Assembly (NCBI RefSeq): GCF_019112545.1
Contig: NW_025064908.1
Location: 477,619-541,618 of the forward strand
DNA: 64,000 nucleotides
Source of the DNA: Guyanagaster necrorhizus
Lineage: Eukaryota; Basidiomycota; Agaricomycetes; Agaricales; Physalacriaceae
Direction of reading: 5' to 3'
The position numbers and the translations under genes are program-made. Each line of letters opens with the position of its first letter. Within the stretch, counting starts at the first letter, position 1. The notes under the pieces were generated by a model. The model searched no databases. It saw only the letters and a program-made list of their open reading frames with translations, and had not been told where the DNA came from. Positions 23,811 through 37,231 of this stretch are shown here, piece by piece.

Positions 23811-26134
23811 AACACTGACAGCTTATATGCCAAGTTCTCAAACTGATGAGAAAGAACAAATTATTCCTCAAAGCCAAGAAATGTGAATTTGAAATGTTGG
23901 AGACAGAATATCTAGGAGTGATTATCAGTGAGGGGAGTATCCACATGGACTCTATCAAGGTAGCTGGGATAACTGAGTGGCCAGAACTGATGAAGAAGAA
24001 AGAATTGCAGTTCTTTTTAGAATTTACAAACTTTTATCACTGTTTCATATGTGACTACAGCAAGATCATATGTCCAATGATGCAGCTTACTGAAAGTGCC
24101 CTCTGGGCTTAGAAGTTATCCCAACAGACTGTGTTTGATGACCTTAAACAGCAACTGGCAGAGAATGTAATTCTGGCCATTTCCATGCAAAATGAGAAAT
24201 TCAGAGTCAAGGCAAACTTCAGTGAAGGGGCCATCAGTGCAGTATTATCACAGGAACAGGAGAGAAGGTGGTGACCCATAGCCTTCCTTTCAAAGGCATT
24301 AACAGTCACAGAGCAGAACTATGAGATCTACAATAAGAAACTGCTGGCTATTATGCTAGCACTAGCCAAATGGAGATACTATCTGATCAGAGCTATGGAG
24401 ATATTTGAGGTATGGACAGATCACCAGAATCTATGCTATTTCTGCCTCCTCCAAAAGTTGAATCACTGGCAGGCATGATGGATGACAGAACTCTCTAAAT
24501 ATCAGTATATGCTGCACTATAAAGCAGGAGCAGCCAACAAGAAGGCTGACCTCCTAAGTTGATGAGCAGATCACAATCAGAGAGAGGAGGATAATGACAG
24601 AGTTATATTGCTGAAACTCAAGCACTTCTGTGTAATGATCATGCTGACAGAGAAGAAGATACATACCAAAATCTGAAGTGTAGTCAGACAGCCAAACCTG
24701 TGGGACCAAGAAATTGCAATGTCTCTCAACCACAAGAGAGGCATCACCATGAATGATGGCCTTCTTCACTATGATGGCCATATCTATATTCTGAGAGTAC
24801 CATCATTGTGAGGAGAGATCATAGCTGTAAGCTATAATCATATGACTACCAACCACTCAGGAATCTCCAAGATAAAGAAGTTAGTTCTATGAGAGTACTG
24901 GTAGCCAAAACTAGGAAAGGACATTGACAAATACATCAAGAGATGCAAAACTTGTCAACATACAAAATTGTCCATGCAAGCCTGATCCACATCCCTTCAT
25001 CCTAATAAAGTCCCAACTAAACTCTGGACACATATTTATGTTGATATAATCACCAGTCTCTCAGACTGCAATAGATATGATGCTATTATTGTAATTGTTG
25101 ATTGCTTCTCTAAGGCTATCATTCTGATAGCCTGCTCAACTGAACTTTCTTCTGAAGAATGGGCAAAAATTCTCTGTGATGAAGTCTATTCAAAGTATGG
25201 TATGCTATAGATTATCATTTCTGACTGTAGGCCACAATTCATCTCTAAATTCCTGAATGATTTATACTGACTATTTGGAATTCACAGTAATGCCTCCACC
25301 ACATATCATCTTTAGACTGATAGACAGACTGAGTGAGTCAACCAAAAACTCAAAAAGTACCTCTAAATATTCATCAATTATCACCAGGATGACTGGATCA
25401 AATGGCTCACTCTCACCACTTTCCAGCACAATAACAGAGTCTATTCCATCACAGGAAAAACCCTATTCTTTGTAAACTATGGCTGACATTCTGATATTAT
25501 TAAAACCTCACACATCCACACAATCACTCTCACTTCTATCAATTTCACATCAGAAATCACAAGGATTCATGCTGAAACTAAAGCTGCTCTCAAAAAGGCT
25601 GCTGCAGCTATGAAAGCCTAGTATGACAAATACCACTGTCCTGCTCATGATTACACAGTCCATGATAAGGTTTGGCTAGATATGACCAACCTCTATCTTT
25701 CATGACTAAAATGAAAACTCACCAACAAATACACTGGACCTTTCTCTGTTCTAGCTAAGATTGGCATCTCTGTCTACAAACTCTAGTTGCCACCTTCCTG
25801 GCAAATCCATGATACCTTCAATAAATTTCTGCTAACTCCATATGTCATATCTTCATTTTCAAATCAAGAATGACCACCTCCACCTTCACCCAAATTGATT
25901 GATAATGAAGAACATTATAAAATTGATCAAATTCTAAATCACCAACTCTGCAAAGTATGTGCATAGGGCAAAGGTATGACAATGACAGTATATTACCTTA
26001 TCAGTTGGAAAGGGTACAGCCCTGAATCCAACTAGTGGATCAATGAAAAATATATGAATACAGACAAAGCCATATATGACTACAAACTATCTCTTAATTA
26101 AGTCATCAGGATGATGATCTTAAGAAGGGGGTAA
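23811..26134 (+). pseudogene. N pol (RT end, RNase H, integrase, chromodomain), decayed
   Basis: It begins inside RT (LMRKNKLFLKAKKCEFEMLE, ETEYLGVIISEGS, FTNFYHCF) and lacks the RT catalytic YxDD region. RNase H text is near 24200-24450 (VWTDHQNL). Integrase zinc finger remnants lie at 24770-24960, TGA at 24983-24985, and then VDIITSL, IISDC and the core. A chromodomain ends YLISWKGYSPESN...YDYKLSLN. A purine tract (AAGAAGGGGGTAA) precedes the 3' LTR. Many stops come from C-to-T changes. Confidence 0.75.
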
Positions 26135-26580
26135 TGTTATAATGTTCTCCTTTTTTCTTGATTTTATCCTTATTTATGCTTAGTCAGAGCATCTAGACCA
26201 GCACTTAGGAGTGTGGAAGAAGACTAGTCAGCACAATTGACTATTGTTTCATGACCCTCAGTGATGCTCTGATAACAGAACAATATCTCTTTTGTAGATA
26301 GTAATAATGCTTCAGGACAATAAGCACTATAGCTTAGAAACATATAATTGGTAGAACTATATTTATCTATAAGGCAAACAGTATATAAGTAGTATAGACA
26401 GTGCTATATATCCCCAGTCTTGAGCTATCCTTTATTTTTACTATTCTATCTCAAGTCAGCTGTATTAATCTTGAGACATAACACTGCTATATACATTTAG
26501 TGGACTCAGACATGACTGTACAAACTCGATACAGCATTTATTTATCATGTGTTATAGTCACATGTTGCTTGAGTCTAACA
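26135..26580 (+). repeat. 3' LTR of nested chromovirus N
   Basis: 446 bp, starting TGTTATAATG and ending GAGTCTAACA. It is the closest relative of the 446-bp LTR at 35368-35813, which lies in the opposite orientation because of the rearrangement. Confidence 0.75.
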
Positions 26581-27907
26581 TATGGCAGGTGGCAATGATT
26601 TTGCTATATAGTTGTTGATCTCTCAGAATGTAGATCTGTCCATTGTAACAGATCATTCTATCTTTCTTTACTATTCCTCATTTGTGATTCAGAGATGAGG
26701 TGATACATTGATCCCATTTGATGTTATCCTATGTAGCACTCTTTATTCTCTCATGGATTTCTTTCTCTGTCAGCATTATTATTGCTCAGAAATGTTTGAG
26801 TTTTAGCAATGTGACATCTTTATTGTCATTGCTCTTCTAGTCATGATCCATGCATTAACTTAGGAGATCAGCCTTCTTGTTGGCTACTCTCACCTTGTGG
26901 TGAAGGATATATTTGTATTGAGAAAGCTCTGTGATCCAGCATGCCTGTTAGTGATTAAGCTTCTGAGAGGATCAGAAATATTGGAGGTTTTGATGGTCTG
27001 TCCAGATCTCAAAGATTTAGGCTGCCTCTATCAAATAGTGATGCTATTCCTCCAGGGCAAGCATTATCACTAATAATTCTTTGTTATATATTTCATAGTT
27101 TCATTCAGTGATAGTTAGGGCCTTGGAGAGGAAGGCCATCAGTCACTATTTACTATTTTGTTCTTGGGATAAGATGGCTTCAATGGCTCTCTTGCTCAAG
27201 TCAGCCTCAACTTGGAACTTTCCCTCTTGGATTAGGATTATGAGAACTACATTCTCAGTGAGTCATCATTTTAGATCATTAAACACCATTTGTTGAGAGA
27301 GTCTCCAACTCCAGAGTGCATTTCTGGTCAGCTGGGTCATGAGGTGCACAATCTTGCTGTAGTCCCTGATGAACTGATGGTAGAAATTGGTGAATTCTAA
27401 AAAGAATTGTAACTCCTTTGTTGGTTCTAGCTATTCTGTTACCCTGGCCACCTTGATAGGGTTCATCCATATGCTCCTCTCACTGATGATCACCTCTAGA
27501 TATTCCATCTCTAAAACCTCAAATTTATATTTCTCTGCTTTGAGGAAAAGTTTATGTTTTCTCATGAGCTTAAGTATCTGTCAGACCAGTCTTCAGTGTT
27601 CCATTTGATCCTTGGACATTATAAAGATATTGTTCAAGTATATTATAATCTTCTCTATGATGATGAGGTCTTTGAAAATATTGTTCATCATCTATTGAAA
27701 GGTCACTGGAGAGTTGTTTTTGATTGCCAAGAGAGTAAGTCTTGCAATCAAGATTGGTGTTGGCATTAGGAATGAGTTCCATAGTGTGGTTCCATGGCTT
27801 CAGCTCTGGGAGTTCATCAAAACTCTCTTTGTCAAACAAGTTCTGGTAGTCCTGAGCCCATTTAGAGACCATTTTCTTGAACATCTTCTCTCTCTTTCCT
27901 GCATTGG
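26581..27907 (-). pseudogene. E pol (RT, RNase H, start of integrase), decayed and inverted
   Basis: On the minus strand it continues the frame of the right inverted arm without a break: LTARANAGKREKMFKKMVSK, NLFDKESFDELPELKPWNHT, LIPNANTNLDCKTY, then RT and RNase H remnants. It stops in the integrase zinc finger at DQQLYSKIIATCH, next to the N LTR end at 26580. The next codons of E (YDHAMAGHSG) are found at 35814 on the plus strand. This shows that N was inserted here and that a later inversion separated the halves. Confidence 0.75.
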
Positions 27908-30808
27908 CTCTTGCTGTCAGATTATTAGCATGGTGTATTGCTTGGATATGCAATGCTTGTTGAATGTCAATGGCTGGGATGGTCTCACTGTCCTCCATTT
28001 CCTCATCCCACTGATCTTCTGGGTCTTCATCAGATAGTTTTAAAAGGATCTTTTGGCATTTACATCTGGTGAAGATGATCTGTCTGGTTTTTCAGTTGAC
28101 CAGTGGATTGTGCCTGATCAGCCAGTTATGGCCAAGGAATATCTCTTTTGTCCTCAAGTCAGTGACAGCCAAGTTGATGTGCACTGAATGATCTCTGATA
28201 GTAAGTCAGAGTTCAATGAATTCAGTGATTGAACCAGCTTGGTTCTTGATACCATTGGCATTGTATACTGGGATGGGAGCTACTGTTGCTTGGGTTGCTA
28301 AATCATGCTTGTTGATGAAAGCATGATTGATGGAGCTTTCAGTGCAACCACTATTAATCAAGGCAGTCACTGCATGTGTCAATCAATTCATAAAGATCTC
28401 AATCTGGGCTTTTGCAGTTAAGTCTTGTCCTGTTGTTTTGATCCTTCAGATATACTTTCATGACCCATGGAGCTCATCAAGCCACTCTAGTGCTTGACAT
28501 CACTTAGCTTTCTTTATCCCTTCAACTATATCATCAATTACTTCTTCAGTCTGAGTCTTATGTATCCAGTTTTTGAGTACTGCTTTGGCTGCTTCTTTCA
28601 TTGGTGCTTCTTTGATGGCTCATCACATTCACTCAGTGTTGAATGGTTTGAGCCACCTAGCAAGAGTCTCTCCCCCTGTTTGGCCTATGAGCATTTGAGT
28701 TTTGCTGATTGGCAATTCATATTGAGTGTGTGTAGTAGATGAGTCAGATATATTCAAATGTGTGAATAACTTAGATATAGGAGTACCTACAGAAGTACTA
28801 TTAGTCCATCCCATAGCTACTAATTACACACTGTTCTTCTTGGCTGACCCAGTGGAATCACTCATTGGTCAGCTCCATCTTTTACCTCTTTAATTTTTGT
28901 TTCTGCATCAAGCTTCTCAGCCTCTTTCTGCAGTTTGGCAATCTGTGCTTGGATATCTTCATGGGTCCACTTCTTCTTCAGGCAGTCTCATGACATATGT
29001 CTCTTCTGGCCACAGTTAAAACATTTGCCTTCTTTCTTCAGGCAATCAATGTCCATTGGTTTGCCAGCCCCAGTGTAAGTAGTTTTAGTCCCTGTCTTCT
29101 GAGTTCCATATAAGAGTATGCTAGTTGTCAACAATGTTCCTGCTTTGGCAGCATTGGACTGGTTATCAGTCTTCAGATTTAAAGTTAAAGCCTGGTTTGG
29201 CTTTCAGTATTCCTGCAGATTGGCTTGCTCCATTTTCTGCTGCTGCCTCTCCTTGTATATCTTGACAACTCATTCCTTCTATTCATTGCATTCTTTCAGG
29301 ATGAACTTGCTGATATCCAAGATCATTTTGATATAGGATGATGGGGCTTCTTGTTTAAGTGCTTCCACCATTCTTCTGTCATCAGCAATATTATCCCAGA
29401 TTCTGGCAAGCTTAGTAAGTCATTCTAACTTGCCAAAGTATTCTGTTGCTGGCTTATTACCCATTCTAAATTCTTTGATCTTCACTTTGTATACTTTTTG
29501 TATGGCTGGATCAATGAACTTATTGTTAAGCATTTGCTTGAAGACAGACCATGACAGCAGTCAGTGGTGTTGTCTGGTGATAGAATAGAAGTTTGGAGAG
29601 ATTAAAATCCACTATATCTTGGCTTTGTCTTCAAGATAAGAGGAGGTGAACATGGCCTTGTTTATATTGGTTCTGAGGTAGGCAATGTATACCTCAAAAT
29701 ATTGTTCACAGTTGATTAAGAAGTGGTCAATGTCATCAGATGCTCTCTTGAATGGTCAGGGCTTTCAGAGCAGGTTTGCATTGGAGAACAGTGGCATTCT
29801 CTGGTAGTGTGCCCATGGGATTGAGCCACTGATCAAAGAGCAGGCACCATCATTTGAATGGTGGGCCAGAGAATGAGTGAAGGAATTTGTTGTCTATAAT
29901 AGGACTCCTCATAGAGGGCACTTCTTTTCATACAATTACTCTATTTTGTATGGTGAATCCTAATTTGATAGCCTCAGGGTCATCCCTGACTGGCTTCTTG
30001 CCACTTCCTTCTGCCTTGTCTAGCAGTGGTTGTCTGCTAAGTAACCAACTTCTCTTGCTGGTTCAGGGATTTTGAAATCTGGCTGGGTGAGTGGTTGGCT
30101 GGAGTCAGGATTATGAAAGATGAGCAGCCAAGGTTTGGACTGAAGGAGTGGAGTATGAATACCAGCTGGTATTTGTTCAGATTGATGATGCTATGTACAC
30201 AGCTCATTTTGGGGTGGTAGACAGAGTCCATGGCATTGGTTTGATATCAAACTTTGACTTGTACAGTGGCAAGCCACCAAGTTGATCTTCAGGATGCCTC
30301 CTGCTATATGTTAAGATAGCATATTTGGTGATGGAATATTGTAAAATATCCTACTGTTCTGAATCATCCACATAAATATACTTCTGTCCCATGTGCAAGG
30401 CTAACCATTTAGCATCCTGCCACAGGAACATTACCTCTTCTTCATATAGATCTTGATACTCCCTCTCTCTGGCCCTTTGGATTTCCTCTTCTAGCACTTT
30501 TTTGTCCATATCTTTCTTTGCATACTTCATAAAGTCTTCCAGTCTATAGGGGCCTTTGTCCTCATCTCTATCATTCTCAACCTTGCTGCTCTCCTCACTC
30601 TTGCTATCCTCAGCAGGGAAGTTCTCTGGCTGGTCATAAATTGACTGGGTGGAGGCTTTGACAGTGGCCAGCAAACTGGTCATCAACTCAAGTACTGGGT
30701 CTGGCTTTACTGCTGGTGGACCAAGAAGGAGGCTGATCAACAGGTCAGCCAGCACTGGCTTCAATGTCTTCATGATGGCTGCTGTGCTGAAGAGGATCTG
30801 AATGTGCA
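27908..30808 (-). pseudogene. E protease, gag and ORF2 tail, right inverted arm
   Basis: A mirror copy of 20910-23810 with identical open frames, such as LEEEIQRAREREYQDLYEEE at about 30480 and the zinc knuckle region at about 28990. Its junction with 27907 is native to E, while the left arm's junction at 23810 is not. The left arm is therefore probably the duplicated copy. Confidence 0.75.
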
Positions 30809-32599
30809 CAAGATGAAAATGGATACAGCAGAGCACTATCCACTTGCCACACTCACACCAACACACAAAACTCTTAGTTCATGGAGAGATTATAATGTGA
30901 TAAAAGTAGTAATCAACAAATATAATTGTTTTCTTCAATGAATTCACAGTGCATGAACAGCAATAGTGTGTGTACAACAGTCTTAGATCTCTCTAAGTCT
31001 CAAAGCTTTTTATTTTATCAAAACAAGAGGTGGCAACAGGTGTTGTCAGACCTTAAGGTAAAGATACTGTAGCTCAATACAATATATCAAAACTCTTCAC
31101 AAAACTCTCAAAAGATCCTAAGTACAGCTCAGAGCAACTCAAAATCCCTAACACACACAATACATGACTCAAAGCTTTGTGCTTTAAGTAAAAACCAATC
31201 ACAAACACATCCACAAGTGTCAAAGAGCACAGATCTCTGTTTACAAGTTGCCAAACTGATTGTAGACCCACAGGATTCAAACCTATGCAATCCAGAGACA
31301 CCAATCACAATAAAACCCCATCCACAGGCCAAAGGGTTTGAACCTCTGCCACCTGTAGTACTACATGTCACAAATACCTCAAAAACTTAAGATGGTGCCC
31401 TTCAGACACTGCTCTCTTATTCTCAGGTTAGAGCACAATCCAAAACCTCTTATCAAATCAGGCTCAAGTCCTTTGCAAGCTTTAATATCTTGCTTGGTTC
31501 TCAAAGCTCTCTTAATGATATTCAATAATGAGTTTATTCTCTCATCTGAAGTTACAAACACAATCCAGAGCTAGAGTGCAAGGCTTTCTGTGCCCAATAC
31601 ACTGCAACTGTAGAAGGTTGGAAAAACTTCCTTTTCTACTCATACAATATGGTATTTAAATACTCTACTATGGTACTTATTAATACAATCCTACTATAGT
31701 ATCTTCAAAGTGCAGAACTCTGTGCCAGATCTCACAGGTATTATTCATGTGCATATTACAGTGGCCATGCTTATTCTCTTCTGAGCCAGGACTGCCTGCT
31801 GTTTTCTTGCTAGCTGACATCAGCTAGCTGGCCTAGCCAGATCTGCCCACTTTCTTATTTCCCTGATGACATATCTCTGACAGTGATAAACTGTTCCAGA
31901 CCCCTGAGGTTATCTCCCATGTCTGAAGTCAGCCACAATGGTTATGTTCTCTTTTTCAGTGTCTCAACATTCTATCTGGCTCACAAAATACACTGCTTCT
32001 GGCCTGACATGTATCAATTAACCCATCCAATAGATATGTATGTGTCATACCTCAGTATGATGCAGGGTCTCTCACTGTGTTATACATGCTAAGGCACTAT
32101 AGGTATGCATGCAAGTCTCTGAGCAGTATGTATGTTATTTATTCCTGAGAGTAGTATTTCTCTATCTATTCTTTTGTTGCTATCATTTCATTTCTCTGTT
32201 CAACACCCAGTTATTCAGATACCTTTCTTTGGGTCTCAGTTCTCTGTTCTAAAGCATGTCCCATCAGTGCATCAATGGCTGTGCATCCTTGATCAATGTG
32301 ATCAGGATTGCCAATCATATTTCAATCATATTCTTTTTATTTTTAGCATATCCTCTTATAATGGTATTGGCATGTTTAAGACCAAGCACTGGGGCCTCAC
32401 ATGCAGTCTAACCCCTCTGGTATTAGTCTGCTACTGGGCCATGCACTCTGCTCATTGTTACTTCAGTTTAGCCTTATGATGGCTAGGTTTCTCTGTGCTC
32501 TTATCCTATTCTCAGTTACATGCTTACTGGACTGGAATGCAGTCTATGTATTCTCAATTTTTGCAATTTTATATGCCTGAACATGGAGAGGGCATGTCA
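30809..32599 (-). repeat. repeat X, copy 2 (inverted arm)
   Basis: Identical to copy 1 except at two positions next to the outer end. There it reads TGACATG and GGCATATAAA where copy 1 has TGATATG and GGCATGTAAA. The outer 28 bases therefore probably come from a different X copy, sitting in N gag. Confidence 0.75.
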
Positions 32600-35367
32600 C
32601 TGGACTTTCTATTAGAGGATGGATTAGGCTTTTGATTGGTCTGGATTCTGGCATTAGCCACCTTCTGTTGAAGTCTCTCCTTGTTCATTTCTGTGATTCT
32701 GTCTCTCTATGCATTGTACCCCTTCAGAATATTGGTTCCAATGTCAGAGATCATCTTTATATAGGATAGAGATACCCTCATCTTGAGGTACTTGACCATC
32801 TGCCTGTCATTGTCAGTGCTCTCCTGTACTCTGGCTAATGTCCTTAGATGTTCTAACTTGTCAAAATATTTGCTGATGATCTTGTTCTCCATCTATAACT
32901 CCTTCAACTTGTTCTTATGCACCTCTTACATGGTTGGGTTGATAAATTTGTCATACACCATCTGTTTAAAGATGGTCCAAAACAGAAATCAGTGGTATTG
33001 CCTGGTGGAGGAGTAAAATAAAGAGGATATGAGTATCCACCATCATTTGGCTTTACTCTCAAAGTAGGATGCCATGAAGGCCATCTTGTTTATATCTGTT
33101 CTGAGGTATGTGATATATACCTCAAAATACTGTTCACAGTCAATCAGAAAGTGGTTGATGTCATCAGATGCCCTCTTAAAAGGCTGGAGGGTCTGAAGAA
33201 GGTCTGGTTTGCACTGAAGGATGGTGGCATTCTGAGGTAATATGCCTATTGGATTGGAGTACTCATCAAAAGGTGGTCAATGCTATTCAGTTAGAGGCCC
33301 AGGGAAAGAATATAAGGATCCATCATCAGCTACTGGGCTCTCAGCAGATTGGGCTTTCTTCTGCACAATGTGCCTGTCTTGTATTGTAAAGCCAAGTCAT
33401 ATAGCCTTAGAGTTATCACCCCCTTTAGTTGTCTCATCCTGTGGTGGCTGTCCTCCAAGAAGTCAACTTTCTTAGCCTGTCTAAGAGTTTCTGAAGTCAG
33501 TTAGTCATAAAGAGTCCTGGTATTTAGGCTGGTCAATCTAGGAGGTAGCTTTTCAGCTTGGGGATGCAGAATGAGGGTAGTGGGTGCTAGTGGATTGGAC
33601 TATAAATGCCATATAGACAGCTTGCTGTGGGGGTATTGGCAGAGTGTTCAGCATTAGTTGAATCTTATACTTAAAGGCCAGCAAGGCCTTTAGTTGGTTC
33701 TTGAGATGCATTCTGTTATATATATAAATGGCTTAGTCAGTAGCAATGTATTGTAAAATATATATTTTTTCATTGTTGTCCATGACTGAATACCTCCTTT
33801 TCAGAGAAGTCATCAGCCAACTGATATCCTTCCATAAGACAGCTGTTCCTGACCAGTACAACTCTTTAAATTTCTTCTCCTGTATTCATCATATCTCTTC
33901 TTCAAGTGCTTCTTCATTAGTTTCTCTGTACTGTATCCATGGATCAATTTGAGTCAGGATGTCCTCTTTATCCTCCTCTTCATCCTCATCATCCTCATCA
34001 TCTCTCTTGCTCCCCCCTTCAAAGAAGCTAGCAGGCTGATTATAGATGAATGATTTGAGTGCTTAGACCATGATGGGGGAGCTCTCCATTGTGTCAGGAT
34101 TCTCTTCTGGGACTTGAGGTGTGAGGAGTAGGCTGAGGGGCCTCTGCATTGCCTTCTGCATCTGCCTGGCCTGTTTCTGGTTCCTCCATCTCTCAGTAAT
34201 ATTGGCTGAAGTTTCAGTAAAACTGCTCATTAAGGAAGAGGGCAGCAATATGTCCTTATAGGAATCACTGAAGCACTCAGTTGCTGACTCTGGTGTCCAG
34301 GAGTACTCAGGCCATATCCTCCAATGGTGGAGCTGGCATTAGAGAGAAGGGAATCAGTACTGTTACTGGTGATAGGGTTCTTGGAAGTGTGTTGGGCTTC
34401 TTCTGCACTGATGACCTCTGCTGGTCTGGTTCATGGGTTGTCTTCATTGTCAGGCTCCTAGAATGGAGAGTCATTGCTGTCTGTGTATAGTTCATAATGT
34501 TCTGGGGAAGCAGATCTCCACTCAGTGGCTTGCTCTTCTCACTCATATTGTCAGTACTATGCATTATAATAGATGTCATTAGCCTCACACTGTTGGCAGG
34601 CCAGTTCTTCTTTCTCCAGCTGCTTGAAGTATTCTTCCCTTTTAAGATGCTTAATTTTTCTTCTGGCCAAAATATCAACATCCTGCTCATAGAGGTTACT
34701 AGAGGTTGAGGGGAGTGGGCTCAGTGTTAGAAGAATGGGGCTTTCTCATGGGATTGTGTATTATGAGCTGTGTCCTGCAGTTCACTTAATATCATCAAGA
34801 GAGTCCTGGGCATGACCTCTAATGCTGTGCTCAGAAGGAGCTGTGGAAGAGTCAGAGGATGGCTCCTCTTCAAAGAAGTTGTTGGAGAGGTTCTTGTCTT
34901 CATGGTTTGGGACTAGAGAGAAGTGCATCAGGATTTAGGGGTTTCTGAATCTTATGTTTCAATAGTCATTGTTTTGACTAGCTACCTGAGAGGATCTTGA
35001 GAGCCACTGGGATCCTTTTTCCTCAGGGCTCCTTTTATTTGAGCCACTAGGCCCAGCCTCAGGTATAGCTCTGAACATAGGCTGGAAGGAAGTTCTGATA
35101 GATAGAGAGAGGTCTGGCATGACACTGCATAGAATTTGTTGTACTTGTTGGAAAGCCTGATGGTATCTAACTATCTAAGCTGTTACTGATTGATGTCTAT
35201 GGCAAAGTTGTATGATGGCAAGTAAACCTAGAAGGATTCTGATGATGGAGGCTAATAGCTTAAAGAAATCATCAGTGAGATCAGAGGATGACATATCTGA
35301 TAGTGGCATTTGGTTTTCTTTGCTTTTAGTAGGTATGAGAAAAGAGAAGCTGAAGCCTTAAGCTAAT
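32600..35367 (-). pseudogene. N ORF1, ORF2 and gag (N-terminal part), decayed
   Basis: Minus-strand reading from 35310: SSDLTDDFFKLLASIIRILL (ORF1 membrane segment), then Ser/Pro-rich ORF2 text. Gag follows, with ISKYFDKLEHLRTLARVQES and NDRQMVKYLKMRVSLSYIKM at 32892-32707, like YFDELERLAKLAGIRED of K gag. The sequence ends at repeat X shortly after the gag stretch equal to EMYKERQRQKAEA of K. Confidence 0.7.
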
Positions 35368-35813
35368 TGTTAGGTCCAAGTGACATGTGACCACAACACA
35401 TGATAAACAGGTGCTGTATCAAGTTTATACAGTCATGCCTGAGTCCACTAAATGTGTATAGTAGTGTTATGTCTCAAGATTAATACAGCTGACTTGAGAT
35501 AGAATAGTAAAAATAAAGGATAGCTCAAGGCTGAGAATACATGGTGCTGTCTATGCTACTTATATACTGTTTGCCTCATAGATAAATATAGTCTTACTAA
35601 TTATGTGTTTCTAAACTATGGTGCTCATTGTCCTGAAGCATTGTTACTACCTACAAAAGGGATATTATCCTGTTGTCAGAGTATCACTGAGAGTCATAAA
35701 ACAATAGTCAATTGTGCTGATTAGTCTTCTCTCACAGTCTTAAATGCTGGTCTAGATGCTCTGACTAAGCATAAATAAGGATAAAATCAAAAAAAGAGAA
35801 GAAAATCATAACA
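35368..35813 (-). repeat. 5' LTR of nested chromovirus N
   Basis: 446 bp; in its own sense it runs TGTTATGATTTTCTTC to GGACCTAACA. It carries the RNA-start word AGCCTTGAGCTA (35532-35521). The adjoining PBS (35366-35354, sense TTAGCTTAAGGCT) pairs with it except at one base. Confidence 0.75.
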
Positions 35814-36782
35814 CTATGATCATGCCATGGCAGGGCATTCAGGAGTTGCCAAGACCAAGGAGTTAGTGTTATGAGAATACTGGTGGCCAAAGATAGGCCA
35901 AGACATTGAGTGTTACATCAAGGAATGTGAGACTTGTCAATGTAGCAAGTCCTCTACTCAACCATGAGTGGCACTATTATACCCAAATGAAGTCCCTCAG
36001 ATGCCATGGACTCATATCTCAGTTGACATGATCACAGAGTTGCTAGAATGTAATGGGTATGATGCAATCATCATTATCATTGATTGCTTCTCCAAAGTAA
36101 TTATTCTGATCATGTGTTCAATAGAGCTAACATTGGAAGGATGGGCTAAAGTCCTCTATGATGAGATCTATGCAAAGTATGAGATGCCTCAAGTAGTCAT
36201 CTCAGATCAAGAACCACAATTCATTTCAAAGTTCCTGGACAACCTCTATTATCTTTTTAATATTTAACAAAATGCTTTAATGACATATTACCCACAAACT
36301 GATGGACAGATGGAGAGAGCAAGTCAAGAGATTAAGAAGTACCTTCAGCTATTTATCAATTATCAACAGAACAACTGAGTTGAATAGTTGGCTCTTGCTG
36401 CCTTCCAGCATAATAATCACATACACTCTGCCACTGGTAAAACTCCCTTCTTTGTTAATCATAGGCATCATCTCAATGTTGCCTATACAAAACACATTTA
36501 TACCTTGACTTCTGCCTCAACTGACTTTGCAACCACCATATCTAAAATCCATGATAAAACATGTGCCACTCTTGAAAAAGCAGCTATCTCCATGAAAAAA
36601 CAATATGATAAACACTGTGCACTCTCCCTTATATATAATATCAATGATAAAGTCTGGTTGGACACAACCAACCTCCACCTCTCTCACTGAAAACAGAAGC
36701 TTGCTGATAAATGAACAGGCCCTTTTCTTATTCTCACTAAAGTCAGCTCATCTGCTTATCGACTTTGCTTCCCAGCCACATG
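35814..36782 (+). pseudogene. E integrase, decayed
   Basis: It resumes E integrase at YDHAMAGHSGVAKTKELVL and CETCQ. TGA is at 35965-35967, then VALLYPNEVPQMPWTHISVD and MITELLECNGYDAIIIIID. The second catalytic motif is VVISDQEPQF, then HPQTDGQxE-like text and KTPFF. All landmarks of a Ty3/gypsy DDE integrase are present but interrupted. A solo LTR follows. Confidence 0.75.
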
Positions 36783-37231
36783 TGTTAGACCCAAGCATCA
36801 TGTGGACCAATTACACATGATAAACAGAAGTCATCTCATACTTTGGGTGATCAACTGAATTCACTGATGTATAATCAGAGCAGTGTGTCACAAGGCCTTA
36901 GTATTGGCTTGAGTATAGAATGGTGTGTGAATAAACTTTAGCTCAAAGCTGGGGATTACCAGCAAGAGCAAGCATCTTTATATACTGTACATTGTCTGCT
37001 AATAATAAGACTACTTATTATATCATCCTGAATCCATTATGCCCATTATTCTTGGATGTTGCTATCATACACAAAAGGATGATTGTGCATCATTGTCATG
37101 TTGAAAGACAATGATAGACTTGGTTAGTTGTGATGACTAAGCCTCATCCCATGGTCTTAATGTGTGCCCTAACTAAGCATGAATAGGGGTTAATTTGTGA
37201 AAAAGAATAAAAGAGTAGAAAAATCATAACA
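36783..37231 (-). repeat. solo LTR inserted in E integrase
   Basis: About 449 bp, TGTTAGACCCAAG to AAAATCATAACA on the plus strand, homologous to the LTRs of K. Flanks are ACATG (36778-36782) and ATATG (37232-37236), a 5-bp target duplication with one C/T change. E coding text continues directly across it (FPATW / KIYDVFNKSLF). Confidence 0.8.

Larger units (their letters stand above)
19147..32571. repeat. inverted duplication: arms 19147-23810 and 27908-32571
   Basis: Left-arm position p matches the complement of position 51718-p. Every long open frame in one arm (for example 20852-21367, 22976-23224, 19239-19586) has an identical translation in the other (30351-30866, 28494-28742, 32132-32479). 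Arms are 4,664 bp and the spacer is 4,097 bp. Just outside the outer edge two mismatches appear within 26 bases (19122 and 19146), so identity stops sharply there. Inner edges end in a shared ACAGCAAGAG. Confidence 0.9.

Noticed and set aside
32132..32479. 115-codon ORF (and its mirror at 19239-19586)
   Set aside because: Both are the same stretch of non-coding repeat X read in one frame; it is not open in the older copy.
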